Shown piece by piece: positions 31,274 to 42,700 of a stretch of DNA of 62,000 bases. Every line of letters begins with the position of its first letter. Within the stretch, counting starts at the first letter, position 1. Position numbers and translations under genes: made by a program. Source of the stretch: Symbiodinium natans (taxonomy: Eukaryota; Sar; Dinophyceae; Suessiales; Symbiodiniaceae). Location: assembly GCA_905221605.1 (NCBI GenBank), contig CAJNDS010002848.1:1-62000 (forward strand), read 5' to 3'. The notes beneath the pieces were generated by a model. It was not told the DNA's origin. It saw only the letters and a program-made list of their open reading frames with translations, and ran no database searches.

Positions 31274-33223
31274 CCTACCTTTCAGAGTTGATTTCTTGCC
31301 CTCTTTTTGTGTCTCCAAATCCACACATCTTTTACCACCCGCACACTTCCACACTTGAACAGGCAGCAGAACCCAGCTGACATGCACGCAAACGCACATT
31401 GCCCACTAAAGCCACTTTGCACCCACACAATGGCACACACCACACTCCATGACACACACACAACTCTCTGCCAAAACGCCAAACCCACAACACACCACAC
31501 CCATTCACAATGTTAAAAAAAACAAGGTAAACACACACACAGACACCACTGCAAGGTTACTGTTTTTTTTGTTTGGTGTCACTTCTGCACACACTAACAC
31601 TTTGCTTGCACATTAAAGCCAAAAGACATGCACCTGCAAACCAACCCACTTTGCAACCACAAATGCACCACACACACACACACACATCACATCCACACAC
31701 TCTTGCACATGCACACTTAGAAAAACAGCCAAAAAATACAAAATGCACATTCTTATAAGATATCTTTTTGTTCCAATTGCAATTTTTCACTGTCTTTCTG
31801 GTCAATCGACAGCTTACCGGGCTACAGCACCAAAACACTTATTGAACGATCTGTTTGGTTTTGGTTTAGAGCGGTTTCTTGGAAGCTTGAACCGAGAACA
31901 CAAAAAACAAAGAAAACATTGAACAAAAGCAAGAGAAAAATTCTTTTCAGACGGGCGAAGGCAATTTGAACTGAAAAAGAAAGTGTTGCTGTGCATGAAT
32001 CTGCTGCTGGTTCTGGACAAAATTGTCTAGGTTTCACGACTCTGGTCCAAAGTTCAAAAATAAAAACCAATGTTTTTGCAGTTCTTGCTAACAAATCACA
32101 CTGACCTCTTATGATGGCCAGAACGACTTGAGAGTCGCCCAGCCTCGATTTCCATTCCATTCAACTTTTTTTTGACAAAGCTTCGATTGCGTTCTCTTGT
32201 CTTTAATTTTCCAAAATGGCCAAACAGAAATTCAAGGCACAGCAGAAGAAACTCTTTCTTTCAGGCTGGGTGCCCCAGTTCTTTGTCTTTCGTTTTGGTT
32301 GCGTGTTGCAATTCTTCCCTGGATTCAGCACCATTCAACAAATTTTCAAAATTTCTGAAGTCCGAAAATGTTGAAAAAACCCTCAAAATCAGCACTTGAT
32401 CAGTGAAATTTGTTGAATTCACTCTGGTGTTTCGCTCGCTTCGCTCGCACTTATTCACATTCTGGTAATACACTTTGCATTCAAGTGGTTTGGCTTGGGC
32501 GTCGCGCGCAACCTTAACGAATCAACACCACGGTTGAACTCGTCTCGTCCTGCAGTTGATTTCTGTCCAAACGGCACTGTCAGAGGCTTTTAAAATCACT
32601 TGTTTCAAAGCATTGAACTTTTCCAAGCTGCAGTTTCCACCAATGTTGACTCTGCCCCCTTCTTTTTCCTCTTCTGCCTTCAGGCCTTGCACCAAAACCT
32701 GGAGAACGTGAAACCCAAGATGAGGGGCAGCAAAATTGATCGAAAAGGTAGGGAAGCTCCAGTGAAGTTCCGGTTCTAAACAAGATCACACTTTGCTGCC
32801 TGGCTGCCTGCTGTTCTGATTTTGGGGAAGACTGACACAAGACTTAGACTGGAACCGACTGAGAGGCTTATGTGTTTTACTCGCAATGAGGAACTGTAAA
32901 AGCCAGATCTGGCTTCCCGTGTGTGAAAAACGCCGCAACTGGGCCCAAAAATGGCTCCTAAACTTGGGTTCCAATTTAAGGCTCCAACCTGGGTGGCCTT
33001 GTATGTTCACACAGGAAATCCAAAATCTGGGGCCCGTTTTCGGTGCCCAGAATTGAGCTGCTTTTGGAACCCATTTGAGTTCAATCACAATTCTATTCGA
33101 TACTGTTTGCATCAACACTCAAAAAAACAAAAAATGCCGTCGATACGCGTGTTCTTGGCTTGCTAAACTTGTCTTTAGCTGGCATTCAAGACAAAGCAGT
33201 CTTGCATTGTTTGCGTGCAATCT
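31274..33223. repeat. 1,950-bp tandem unit, copy 2
   Basis: Head-to-tail with copy 1 and exactly the same length. It is nearly identical to the preserved part of copy 3; the one clear difference I saw is in the (AC)n tract near 31530 versus 33480. No coding, tRNA-like or LTR features recognised. Confidence 0.92.
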
Positions 33224-34366
33224 CCTACCTTTCAGAGTTGATTTCTTGCCCTCTTTTTGTGTCTCCAAATCCACACATCTTTTACCACCCGCACACTTCC
33301 ACACTTGAACAGGCAGCAGAACCCAGCTGACATGCACGCAAACGCACATTGCCCACTAAAGCCACTTTGCACCCACACAATGGCACACACCACACTCCAT
33401 GACACACACACAACTCTCTGCCAAAACGCCAAACCCACAACACACCACACCCATTCACAATGTTAAAAAAAACAAGGTAAACACACACAGACACCACTGC
33501 AAGGTTACTGTTTTTTTTGTTTGGTGTCACTTCTGCACACACTAACACTTTGCTTGCACATTAAAGCCAAAAGACATGCACCTGCAAACCAACCCACTTT
33601 GCAACCACAAATGCACCACACACACACACACACATCACATCCACACACTCTTGCACATGCACACTTAGAAAAACAGCCAAAAAATACAAAATGCACATTC
33701 TTATAAGATATCTTTTTGTTCCAATTGCAATTTTTCACTGTCTTTCTGGTCAATCGACAGCTTACCGGGCTACAGCACCAAAACACTTATTGAACGATCT
33801 GTTTGGTTTTGGTTTAGAGCGGTTTCTTGGAAGCTTGAACCGAGAACACAAAAAACAAAGAAAACATTGAACAAAAGCAAGAGAAAAATTCTTTTCAGAC
33901 GGGCGAAGGCAATTTGAACTGAAAAAGAAAGTGTTGCTGTGCATGAATCTGCTGCTGGTTCTGGACAAAATTGTCTAGGTTTCACGACTCTGGTCCAAAG
34001 TTCACAAATAAAAACCAATGTTTTTGCAGTTCTTGCTAACAAATCACACTGACCTCTTATGATGGCCAGAACGACTTGAGAGTTGGCCTCGATTTCCATT
34101 CCATTCAACTTTTTTTGACAAAGCTTCAATTGCGTTCTCTTGCCTTTAATTTTCCAAAATGCCAAACAGAAATTCAAGCTTCAATTGCGTTCTCTTTGAT
34201 TTTCCAAAACAGAAATTCAAGGCACATTGAAATTTGACAGAAGATTGAGCAAAAAAGAAAACCTTCAGACTGGGTGCCCTCACTTCTTTATCTTTCGTTT
34301 TGCAATTCTTTTCTGGATTCAGCACCATTCAACGAATTTTTAACATTTCTGAACTCTTCGAAAATG
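33224..34366. repeat. 1,950-bp tandem unit, copy 3, truncated and partly diverged
   Basis: Near-identical to copy 2 up to about 34082. It then continues as a clearly diverged version, with small deletions and an internal duplication of about 55 bp (TTCAATTGCGTTCTCTT at about 34125 and 34176), until similarity fades near 34366. The abrupt change in identity within one copy suggests an exchange or gene-conversion boundary. Confidence 0.8.
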
Positions 34367-35599
34367 TCCAGAGCACCTCCTAACAGCTGCGTGGAGCAAC
34401 TTCAATCAACAGCCAACATGCGGCTCAATTATGTGTTCCAGCAGAGCCTGGCATTGGTGGAAGTCTAACGATCCTTGAGGTCAATGGACAGTTCATGGAA
34501 TCTTGGGCCAGCCGATTTTTTGCTGTTCTTGGAAACGGCCTGCGAGCAACAACATGCTTGGTATTCAGCTTCTTATAGTCAACAATGCACTTTCAAAGCC
34601 TAGCCGAAGGGTCAAAGAAGGTAAGAGGGGGGCGTGCTGTTGTCCACACACGCTTTGATCCACCACAAGGTCGGCTTAAAGGCATTCAACTTGTTAGCCA
34701 CCGGTCAGAAGCTTGACAATCTTTTCATAACGGTCTATGGCCCGCAAGAAGCTGCCCCCGACGCTGATCGGCAGAATTTTTCCAAGCGGTTCTCAAAATC
34801 ACACATGCTGTTTCTTGCCGGATTCGTGTGTGGCTTCTAGGCAACTTTAATGGGCTTGACTCACACCGGCCGCGAAGACGGCTCCGCTGCAACGTGGGGG
34901 TTTCTTGCAGGTTAAGTTGCAGTCTGGCGTGCTTCAAGCATCCGCATTGCAACTGGACGCAACCTCTACAAGCTTGCCAAGAACATCGCTGCAGTGCGCA
35001 CCACAGTCAGAGACTGCGCACGTCAGCTGGTGGCGCGAACTCAATCACACGGGAATCAAGCATCAAGCAAAATTGCCAATCCATGCGACCCCTAGTTTGG
35101 AAGGGGGATTGGCTCTCAGGGGAGAGTCCCTAATGGGCACTGCTTCTGCAGATGCCAAAATGCACGGGAACAAGCTTATCCTACGACTGACGATCGGACC
35201 TCGCTAAGTGGATGTAATGCAATGCAAATGCCTAGCGATGGCCTGGATTCAGTCTCTCTCAGGCAGGCACTGGCTTATTAGAACTCAGTGCGTCAAGATT
35301 GGAGCTGTCGAAAGGTCGGTGCACATGAAAGTGAGTCTTGGACCCGGAAAGTTGCCTCTGCGTATGATATGCACATGCTCGTAAGCATCGAGGAAGTCAG
35401 AAAACCAGTTACTGCCTTTGAACAGAGCAGATGTAGAACAGATGGTATGCCGGCACAATTCAAACAGCATGTCATGGGTGTGGACATGTTCGTGCAGCCG
35501 CCTACCAGAGATGTGGGTGCCAACTAACCGCTGGTTCTTCATTCTCTTATCCGCTGGCAAGGCTTGCTTGCTCTGGACGAAATCCGCAAACAATGGTGT
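34367..35599. other. No recognisable gene (34.4-35.6 kb)
   Basis: Short open stretches on both strands, without motifs. A 17-bp phrase (atgggcactgcttctgc) at about 35133 also occurs in LINE 2 (about 49206), possibly a trace of LINE sequence. The last five bases form one side of the copia target duplication. Confidence 0.4.
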
Positions 35600-35604
35600 G
35601 TGGA
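35600..35604. other. Target site duplication, left copy (GTGGA)
   Basis: GTGGA directly abuts the 3' LTR here and recurs directly after the 5' LTR at 45505-45509. Five bp is the usual copia target duplication. Confidence 0.75.
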
Positions 35605-35980
35605 CGTGAAAAACCGAAGGTCCCTCTGGTACCTTTTCCCTTGAAAGCACGAACCCTGACCTCTCACACAAGTGCGGACAACTCTCTCTTTTTCACAGTC
35701 AGAGCCACTTGAGCCAAAAGTCACGAAGTGCACAAACTAAACGAATTCTCTCTTGTGAGCTTAAACTCAGCTTCAGAACGAAGTTCCTACACACTGCACA
35801 CTCACTTTAAATAGCGTATTGGGCAAAAACACACTCGTATGATTTCCTTGGAAATCAACGAGGCATAAACCATCGAGGATGGGATCACACGGATTCCCAA
35901 TCACTCCGAAGCAAAACAAACCTATACAAGCTGATCCAAAACATGACAAAAACATCACTGATCAGCCACAATCTTCCACC
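35605..35980 (-). repeat. 3' LTR of copia element B
   Basis: 376 bp. Compared with the 5' LTR I see one extra base (in TTTAAATA at 35806-35813, versus TTAAATA) and a different outermost base. Its 5' border touches the polypurine tract. Confidence 0.92.
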
Positions 35981-35986
35981 CCCCGC
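35979..35986 (-). promoter_or_regulatory. Polypurine tract at the 3' LTR border
   Basis: The minus strand reads ATGCGGGGGG followed at once by the LTR start TGGAAG. A G-rich tract at this position is the expected plus-strand priming site for LTR elements. Confidence 0.7.
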
Positions 35987-36149
35987 ATTTTGCTGAGGGT
36001 TCATGTCAAAGATCTGAAGTCCAAGCCCAGCTCGGCACTTCAACACTAAGGGGATGCCCTGGCCACATTCCCTTGGTGCGTACTCGCCACCAAACGAAAC
36101 AAACAACACACCAGTCGATCTCTGACATCAAACTTAAAACTCATGCAAG

Positions 36150-36320
36150 ATCCCACCATCAGGCAGGTTGTCCTGGGTCCACATCACTGGTAACCCAAGA
36201 GTTCGTTGTCCAAACACGTGAAAAACGAATTAAACTTGCATCCACCTGCACTGGGGCAGGGTTGTCTTGGAACGAATCCAAGAGTTCGTGGTGACAAACA
36301 CGTGAAAACGAATTAATGCA
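36150..36320. repeat. Short direct duplication in the 3' non-coding part of element B
   Basis: AAGAGTTCGT, then AAACACGTGAAAAACGAATTAA, occurs at about 36198 and again, slightly changed, at about 36279, with similar flanks (GGTTGTC[CT]TGG before each). The period is about 81 bp. The CACGTG core is palindromic. Function unknown. Confidence 0.7.
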
Positions 36321-36716
36321 AGCTTCAGATGTTTCCCACTCAGCACTCGACCTTGTCGTGGTACTCCTCCTCAGTCTCGCATCTTCCAGGTCACCAAACT
36401 CACCAACTAGCATCGGCTAGCTGATCCTTCAGGAAAAGATTGGCTTCATAGTTTCGCTTCTTCCAGCGTACCATCAGCCAAAAACGTCTTCAGAGGTGGC
36501 AATCAGACGCCTTGCAGAAGGGGCTATAGAGTCCCTCGTTGAGTTTCATCATCATTTTGCCTCCTCTTTGCAAACTTCTCATGCACTGAAACAAGGGCTC
36601 ACACTAACCAGAAAAATCGCGGGCGCTCCATGGCGGCAACGCGGCCATGGCTTCCAAAAAAATGGCTGCGGGTTTCACTCACCCACCCAACCACTGAGAT
36701 CACTTAGCATCTCAGT

Positions 36717-39700
36717 TCATTCTTCATCCTCTTCGCCCTTCTTCTCGCCAGCTCCAGTTGACTCCATCAACTTGGCGCGGCGCTCCTTGGCGGCTTCCTT
36801 CATCTCCGCCAACTCAGCCGTCCTCGTTTCCATCATCACATCCTGCGAAGATCGGCTAGGCTCAGCTGGCGTCTCCGCAGGCCTCTCAGTTGGCTGGTCT
36901 CCAACCTTTCTCTTCTTCTCTTCCAACATCAGCTCCAAATCGGCAACACTAAAGCTTGCCTTCACACGCTCAGCAATCTGCGCGATAGCTGCTGCATCCA
37001 ACTCAGATGGTACAACTGACACAGGCGAGCGAACCGCTTCGCCTTCCAGCTTTGCTCTCTTAGCAGCTTCTTCCTCGGCAGCTGACAGGTCGGCGATGCG
37101 CTTGCGCTTTCGCTCAGCTTCCTCGAACTCTCGGTCTTGCTGTTCCGCTGCAGCCTTGAGGATCCGCTTCAGGTCCTTTTCCTCCTTCTCGAGTTTCCCA
37201 ACATTCTCACCCATGATCCCAAAGGCTTGCTGCCACATGTCGGCAGGCAACGTCAAGTTGAACCTCACCACATAGTCGGTCGGCAAGTGCCACTTACACT
37301 TGCAGATCCACACAACACCGCTTCGAGTCTCACTCGCAACCACCTTCTTCCAGCTTGCCGCCCTCTGCGTGTCGGTGATCTCCTCTTTCTTTTTCTCCAG
37401 GTCCTCCAAGAATCCTGCAACAGACTCCATCACGGATCTGTAGTGGCTGTAGGCCACAAACGACCACTTGGGGACTGGTCTCTCCCTCAGCTCCGGCTCG
37501 TGAATCCGAAGTGTATCACACGACAACATCGAAATCACTCGCACTCGCTCCACCAGTTCCTTAAACACCAAGGATCCTTCCTTTGCACTTCTCTTCCAGC
37601 GCAACACCCATGGGGGATAATACGAGCTCTCAGCTTCATCCTCCATGATCCTCTCTGCTCCCAAAATGGGTAGCATGCACAACAGATCCACCATCCGCAA
37701 GACTCCGAGGTCCTGGTGCTCACCCAGAAGCAAAACAGGGACTATCCCTTTTCTCTTCAAGTACCTCACGAAGCTCAACATCGCCAGGCCACACGTTCCC
37801 GGCGGTACTTCCATGTACAGTCCTCCTTCATTCACTGCCATCTCCCAGATGATGGCCTTGCCACCAATCTGTCCACGGACATCCAAGATTCCGAAGATCT
37901 TCGTGGGTTTCTCCTGTAGCTCACACACCTCCTGGATGGGCTTCACCAGCTTCTCGTATGAGCTTTGATAGCGCAACATATCCTTGTCGGATAGCGTGCC
38001 TACCACGTCCTTGAGCTCTAGCTCATCCACTGGAGTTCCGCGCCGGCAGATACTCCATGACACATCACCGAACCACTTCGGCGGCTCTGGATCCGCCAGC
38101 TCCGGAAACACGTCGACCATCCGTTCAATCACCTTCGGCATGGCCTTGGGTTTCGGTGCAGCTTGGCCTGAGCCTCGGCTTTCACCTTTATCACCCCTTT
38201 TTCCAGCAGCTCGGCGCTCCTTCTCTGCCTCTCGGAGATGGAATGCATGGCTTGCATCCGTGCCAGAGACTGTCACAGTCTGTTTGCACTTTTCGCACTT
38301 GGGCTTGCCACTTTCATCCCAGCTCAACCCGGCAGCATGCTCGGATCTGAACAACCATTTGCAAACCTTACACCAAAAGGGGCTTTTCATCTCAGCACCC
38401 TGCTCACCCTTCCTGCTGTCTTCAGCTGCCATTTTCCTGTCCTTCACCAAAGGTACAGGCTCCAGGCTAGGGCTAGCTTCCGTGGTGCTTGAACCAAAGC
38501 TTTTGCGGTTGGACCATAAATCCATTTCTTGAACCTCAGGGGAAGAGTCTTCACGAAGGGTTTCGGGACTTCTAAGGTGGAAATTTTCAAAAACTTCGCC
38601 ACACTTTTTCACACTTTTCAACGATCCAACTTGCTCCACACTGCATCCAGTTGCCTCGGCACACTGGCATGCCTGAACTCCAACCCTTGGTCGGATTCCA
38701 CAGATCCTCCACACCTGCTGCACATCTTCACCAGGGTATATACCCATAGCTTGCTGGTGCTGACAGAATGTCACTTGACTCAAGCACTTTGTAAGAACGT
38801 CAGCGATCATTCCCGCTGTCGGGCACCAAATGACCTTCAAGGTCTGAGCTTCCTGTATCCGCTCCTGAAGATAGCAGACAGCGATGTCTAAGTGGCGAAC
38901 TCGCCTACTCAACCCACGGTTTAGCAAAACCGCTCTCGCTGAGGAACTGTCAGTGTGCAATCGGATCGTGACATCTGACTCGGCCAACTGACCGATCAAA
39001 GTCGCAAGTCCCTCACTCTCCTGTACCGCAGTCAAGATGGCTCTCAACTCGGCTTCACAAGAACTCAGCGATACACACCCTTGAACTCGAGAGATTCCCT
39101 TGATCAGGCATCCTCTATAAAAGATGGCTATGCCCGACACAGATCTTCGTCCTAACGACGCTTGGGGTGCCCAACTGGCATCCGCATACACTTCCAGCTG
39201 CGCCGGCCCACTGTCCGGTACATTCCCATCAGGGCCAAAGTACTGCCATGCATGGTATTGTCCCTTTAGGAACCTAATCACTTGTCGCAATGCTTGCTCA
39301 AAGCATGCTGTTGGCTTGGACTGTCCTTGCGAAAGAATGGACATCCACCTACTCAGGTCAGGTCTCGACTGACCCCACCATGCAATCCGGCCAAGTACTG
39401 CTCTGTACCTCGCAGCTGCAGTGTCACTCAACTCAGGATCCGAACCACTTGCTCTGCCCTTCTCGACCGTTTTCACGATGTCCGGAGGAGCAGTAACCAC
39501 CTTCAGGTCCTTACAGAACTCTGTCTCGAACAGGGCATCTAAGTATGCCGGGGGCACTCGCATCCTGAGATGACTCCCTTGTCTCTCAATCTCTCGCCCC
39601 AAAAAGGTGATCTTTCCACCAGTGGAAGTGATTCGACCCGTTTCCTTGATCTTCAACTCTCCGTTCAGGGTGTCGGTCACCAACCGAATGGCATCTCTAG

Positions 39701-42700
39701 TGCCACACAGAATCAAATCGTCCACATAGCACAACATGAGGAATCTTTTCCCTCTCACAGTGCCCTCGAAGACGGAAGGTTCCGTTGGGCATTGCTTCAA
39801 CCCAACTTTCTTCACAACTGTCGCCAGCTTCAAGTTCCAAGCTTTGGCGGCAACTCTCAAACCATTCATGGCTTGATCCAGAATCATAAACACCGGGACA
39901 TAATAGTCCTTGCAGGCGGAAACATCCTTGGGCAATTGGATAATCGCCTTCGATCCTTTCGGAAGGGGGGAATGCAAGAATGCAGTGCTAACATCCAAAG
40001 TTGCGATATCCATAGCATCTACCGAAGCAATGGCCAAAAGCGTCCGTAACGCTTCTAAAGAAGGAGTCGTAGCACTCAGTCCTAAAGATGATGCTGTGCT
40101 CCCCTTTGCGATGTCTTGCACCACACACCGAGCTCTCACAGCTTCCTTGCCATTCACCACCTTTGGGCCTATGACCCATCGGGTTGGGATGATCTTTATC
40201 CCATGCTGACGAGCAAACTTCTGAGCCTCGTCTGCTCCAACCACTCTCCCTGCTTTGTGAGCAGTCATACTCTGCAGCTCAGTTCGCCGGCCTTCCACTG
40301 TTTTATCCACATCTAATGGACATCCATCTATCTCAGACAGAACACTCGTGGGTCTTGCCAGCCAAACTTGGGATCCACACACCTTCATGGACTCCGGGAA
40401 AGTGCTATTCTTGTTGAGCAGAATCGAATTGGTCACATGTACCAACTTCGGACTCTCGTCACTGCTTACCATTTTAATAGGACCTTGAGGCACATCGAGT
40501 CTTGGGTCTAAATAAATACGATTGATCAGCCGGGGAACTCGATTGGACTCATCTGGAACTGAGTTCACATCTGAAGTTAAACTCTCTAAACGCCGGGGAA
40601 CTCGACTGGACTCATTTGGAACTGAATCCACATCCATTTGAGGTTTTTCTTCCTCCATTGGGATCGCTTCATCCTCAGCGGGAGTTTCTCCTTCGAAGTA
40701 TCCAGGTTCCATTGCCTCATCTGGAATCCCTTGGTAAGGCAAACTTGGATCCTCAAAATCCTCCATGTCAACATCCACAACTTCTGTCGCAGGTGTTGGG
40801 ACGCTTTGCCTCTCCTCCAACTTGGGATCTGGTCGACTCTCATAGGTGATCTTCGGGCGTTTCAGGAGTGAAGGCTCACTTCCAGACTCCATCACCCCCG
40901 CATCCTTTGAGCTTCTCTGGTCCATTTTTGGAGTTTCCTCTGTTGGTTCTTTCGATTCCAACCGTTGTCGTTGAGCTTTCAACCAATCATCATACCGTTT
41001 TCGGCATTCAGCATTGTGGTTGGCTTTTCCTCTTTTTGGACCACACGCAGGACAGTTCGCTGTGCCACCATGTTCCTTCACCCATGCAGCTGGAGGTCCA
41101 ACTTTGCTCATGTCGGTGGTCGGTCCCTCAGACACTCGGCCCTCAAAGGCCTTGTCCGCTTCACCTTCAATCCGATCGGGCACACCATCCTCTTTCTCCT
41201 TCAGAATCGGGGGAGCCAATGTATCCGATGGATCATGCTCCTTGAGCAAATGTTGACAATGCTCCAACCCAATCTTCAACGGAACGATGTGCTTGATGGA
41301 CTTTGCTCGAAAGTGTTTTGGACAACCATCCACCATGGCACTCACAACATGAGTCAAGCCACCAACTTCAGGGTACACATAGGCTGCTTCCACAAACCGG
41401 GAGAGCGCCGTGGTTTTCATCGAATCCGGTAGCTCAGCCAGAACTGTAGCACCTATCAACGACGATCCACACTCATGGAGGGATCTCTGTAGTACCAACT
41501 CCTGGGGTGATTTCTTCCCATCAAAGGCAGCTGCATGGTGATTGTGCATTGCAGCACAGTAAATCAGACCAAACTCAAACGCTCGAGGACTTCTTTTCAA
41601 GTCAAAGCCCTGCGCTCGTAGATCCAACCTCACCGTGCTGAACAACTCCTTGAGTGTTCTCACTGCCCTTTCCACACCACCAACCGCTTCATGTCCCTGC
41701 GGAGGTGCTCTTTGGGTCACAATCCTAATCCCCAGATTGGCTCTCTTGATGAGGGCGCTCACCGCTGTCTCGCTGTCTGTCCTCAACAGTACAGCAGACC
41801 CTGCAATGTCCAGTCCGAAAGCATTCATCCAATAACGAATCCAGCTGGAGGTATTGTCAGCATTGGTCCCTACCAACAGACATCCAATCATTCTGGTTGA
41901 CATTTCAGTCATGACCAGTACTTTCATGTTGGGAGCCGTCGGCTGGTCTTTCGCAAAAGTACCAGTTACCAGGTTGATGAAGCAGAAATCTGCTTGCAAC
42001 GCCACGGGTCGGTCTTGAGCATCCTTGGTCCGACGATGCTGGGTTGTTCCTCTTGTCATCCGACAATGAGGACATTCGGACGAAAAAGGAATGTGGCCTC
42101 GCATCCGATGCAGCTCCATTTCTTCTTGCTTTTTCTTGGTCATTGACTGCACTGACTGCATCTGATCAACCTCCATCGGTCGTTGGCCATCATCCACATC
42201 CATGGGTCGAACCTCAGTTCTTCCAAAGGTTACTTTCTTTCGCTTTCCAGCATCACCTTGCAGGTAGATCCAAGGACATCCAGCCCAGGATACTCCATAT
42301 CCCATGACTCCTTTCTTCTCGTGTCGCAGCGAAATCTCTCTTCGAGTGAACTTCACTTCCCAACCAGTATTCACCATCTGCTCGGTGCTCAAGATGTTGT
42401 GAGCCACATCTGCTACAACTCCAGTCACACACACCGATGTCAAACCAAGATACTGCTTTCCTTCATACATAGGCAGCAAGGCTCGGATGCGAACTCGCTC
42501 GAAGACATTCACCGGGGTATCGTTGGCTGCTGAGTACCTCTCATTAGGTCCCAACGCCTTCCGATCCAAGATCTGGAACTCATCCAAGTATCTTTTCGCA
42601 ATCACAGTCACCGATGCTCCTGAGTCAATCAACCACCATTTGCTTGCATCATCCTTTTCCATGCTTTTGACTTGATTCATCGGAGGTTTCATCAAAGACC

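Noticed and set aside
29324-33223. Copies 1 and 2 as LTRs of one element
   Set aside because: They are directly adjacent, with no internal pol region, primer site or polypurine tract between them.
29324-34366. Conserved small ORFs in the 1,950-bp copies
   Set aside because: Identity between copies is at the DNA level and does not favour codon positions; no domains seen.
35133-35150. 17-bp match to LINE 2
   Set aside because: Too short, and flanking translations do not match LINE protein; kept only as a note.
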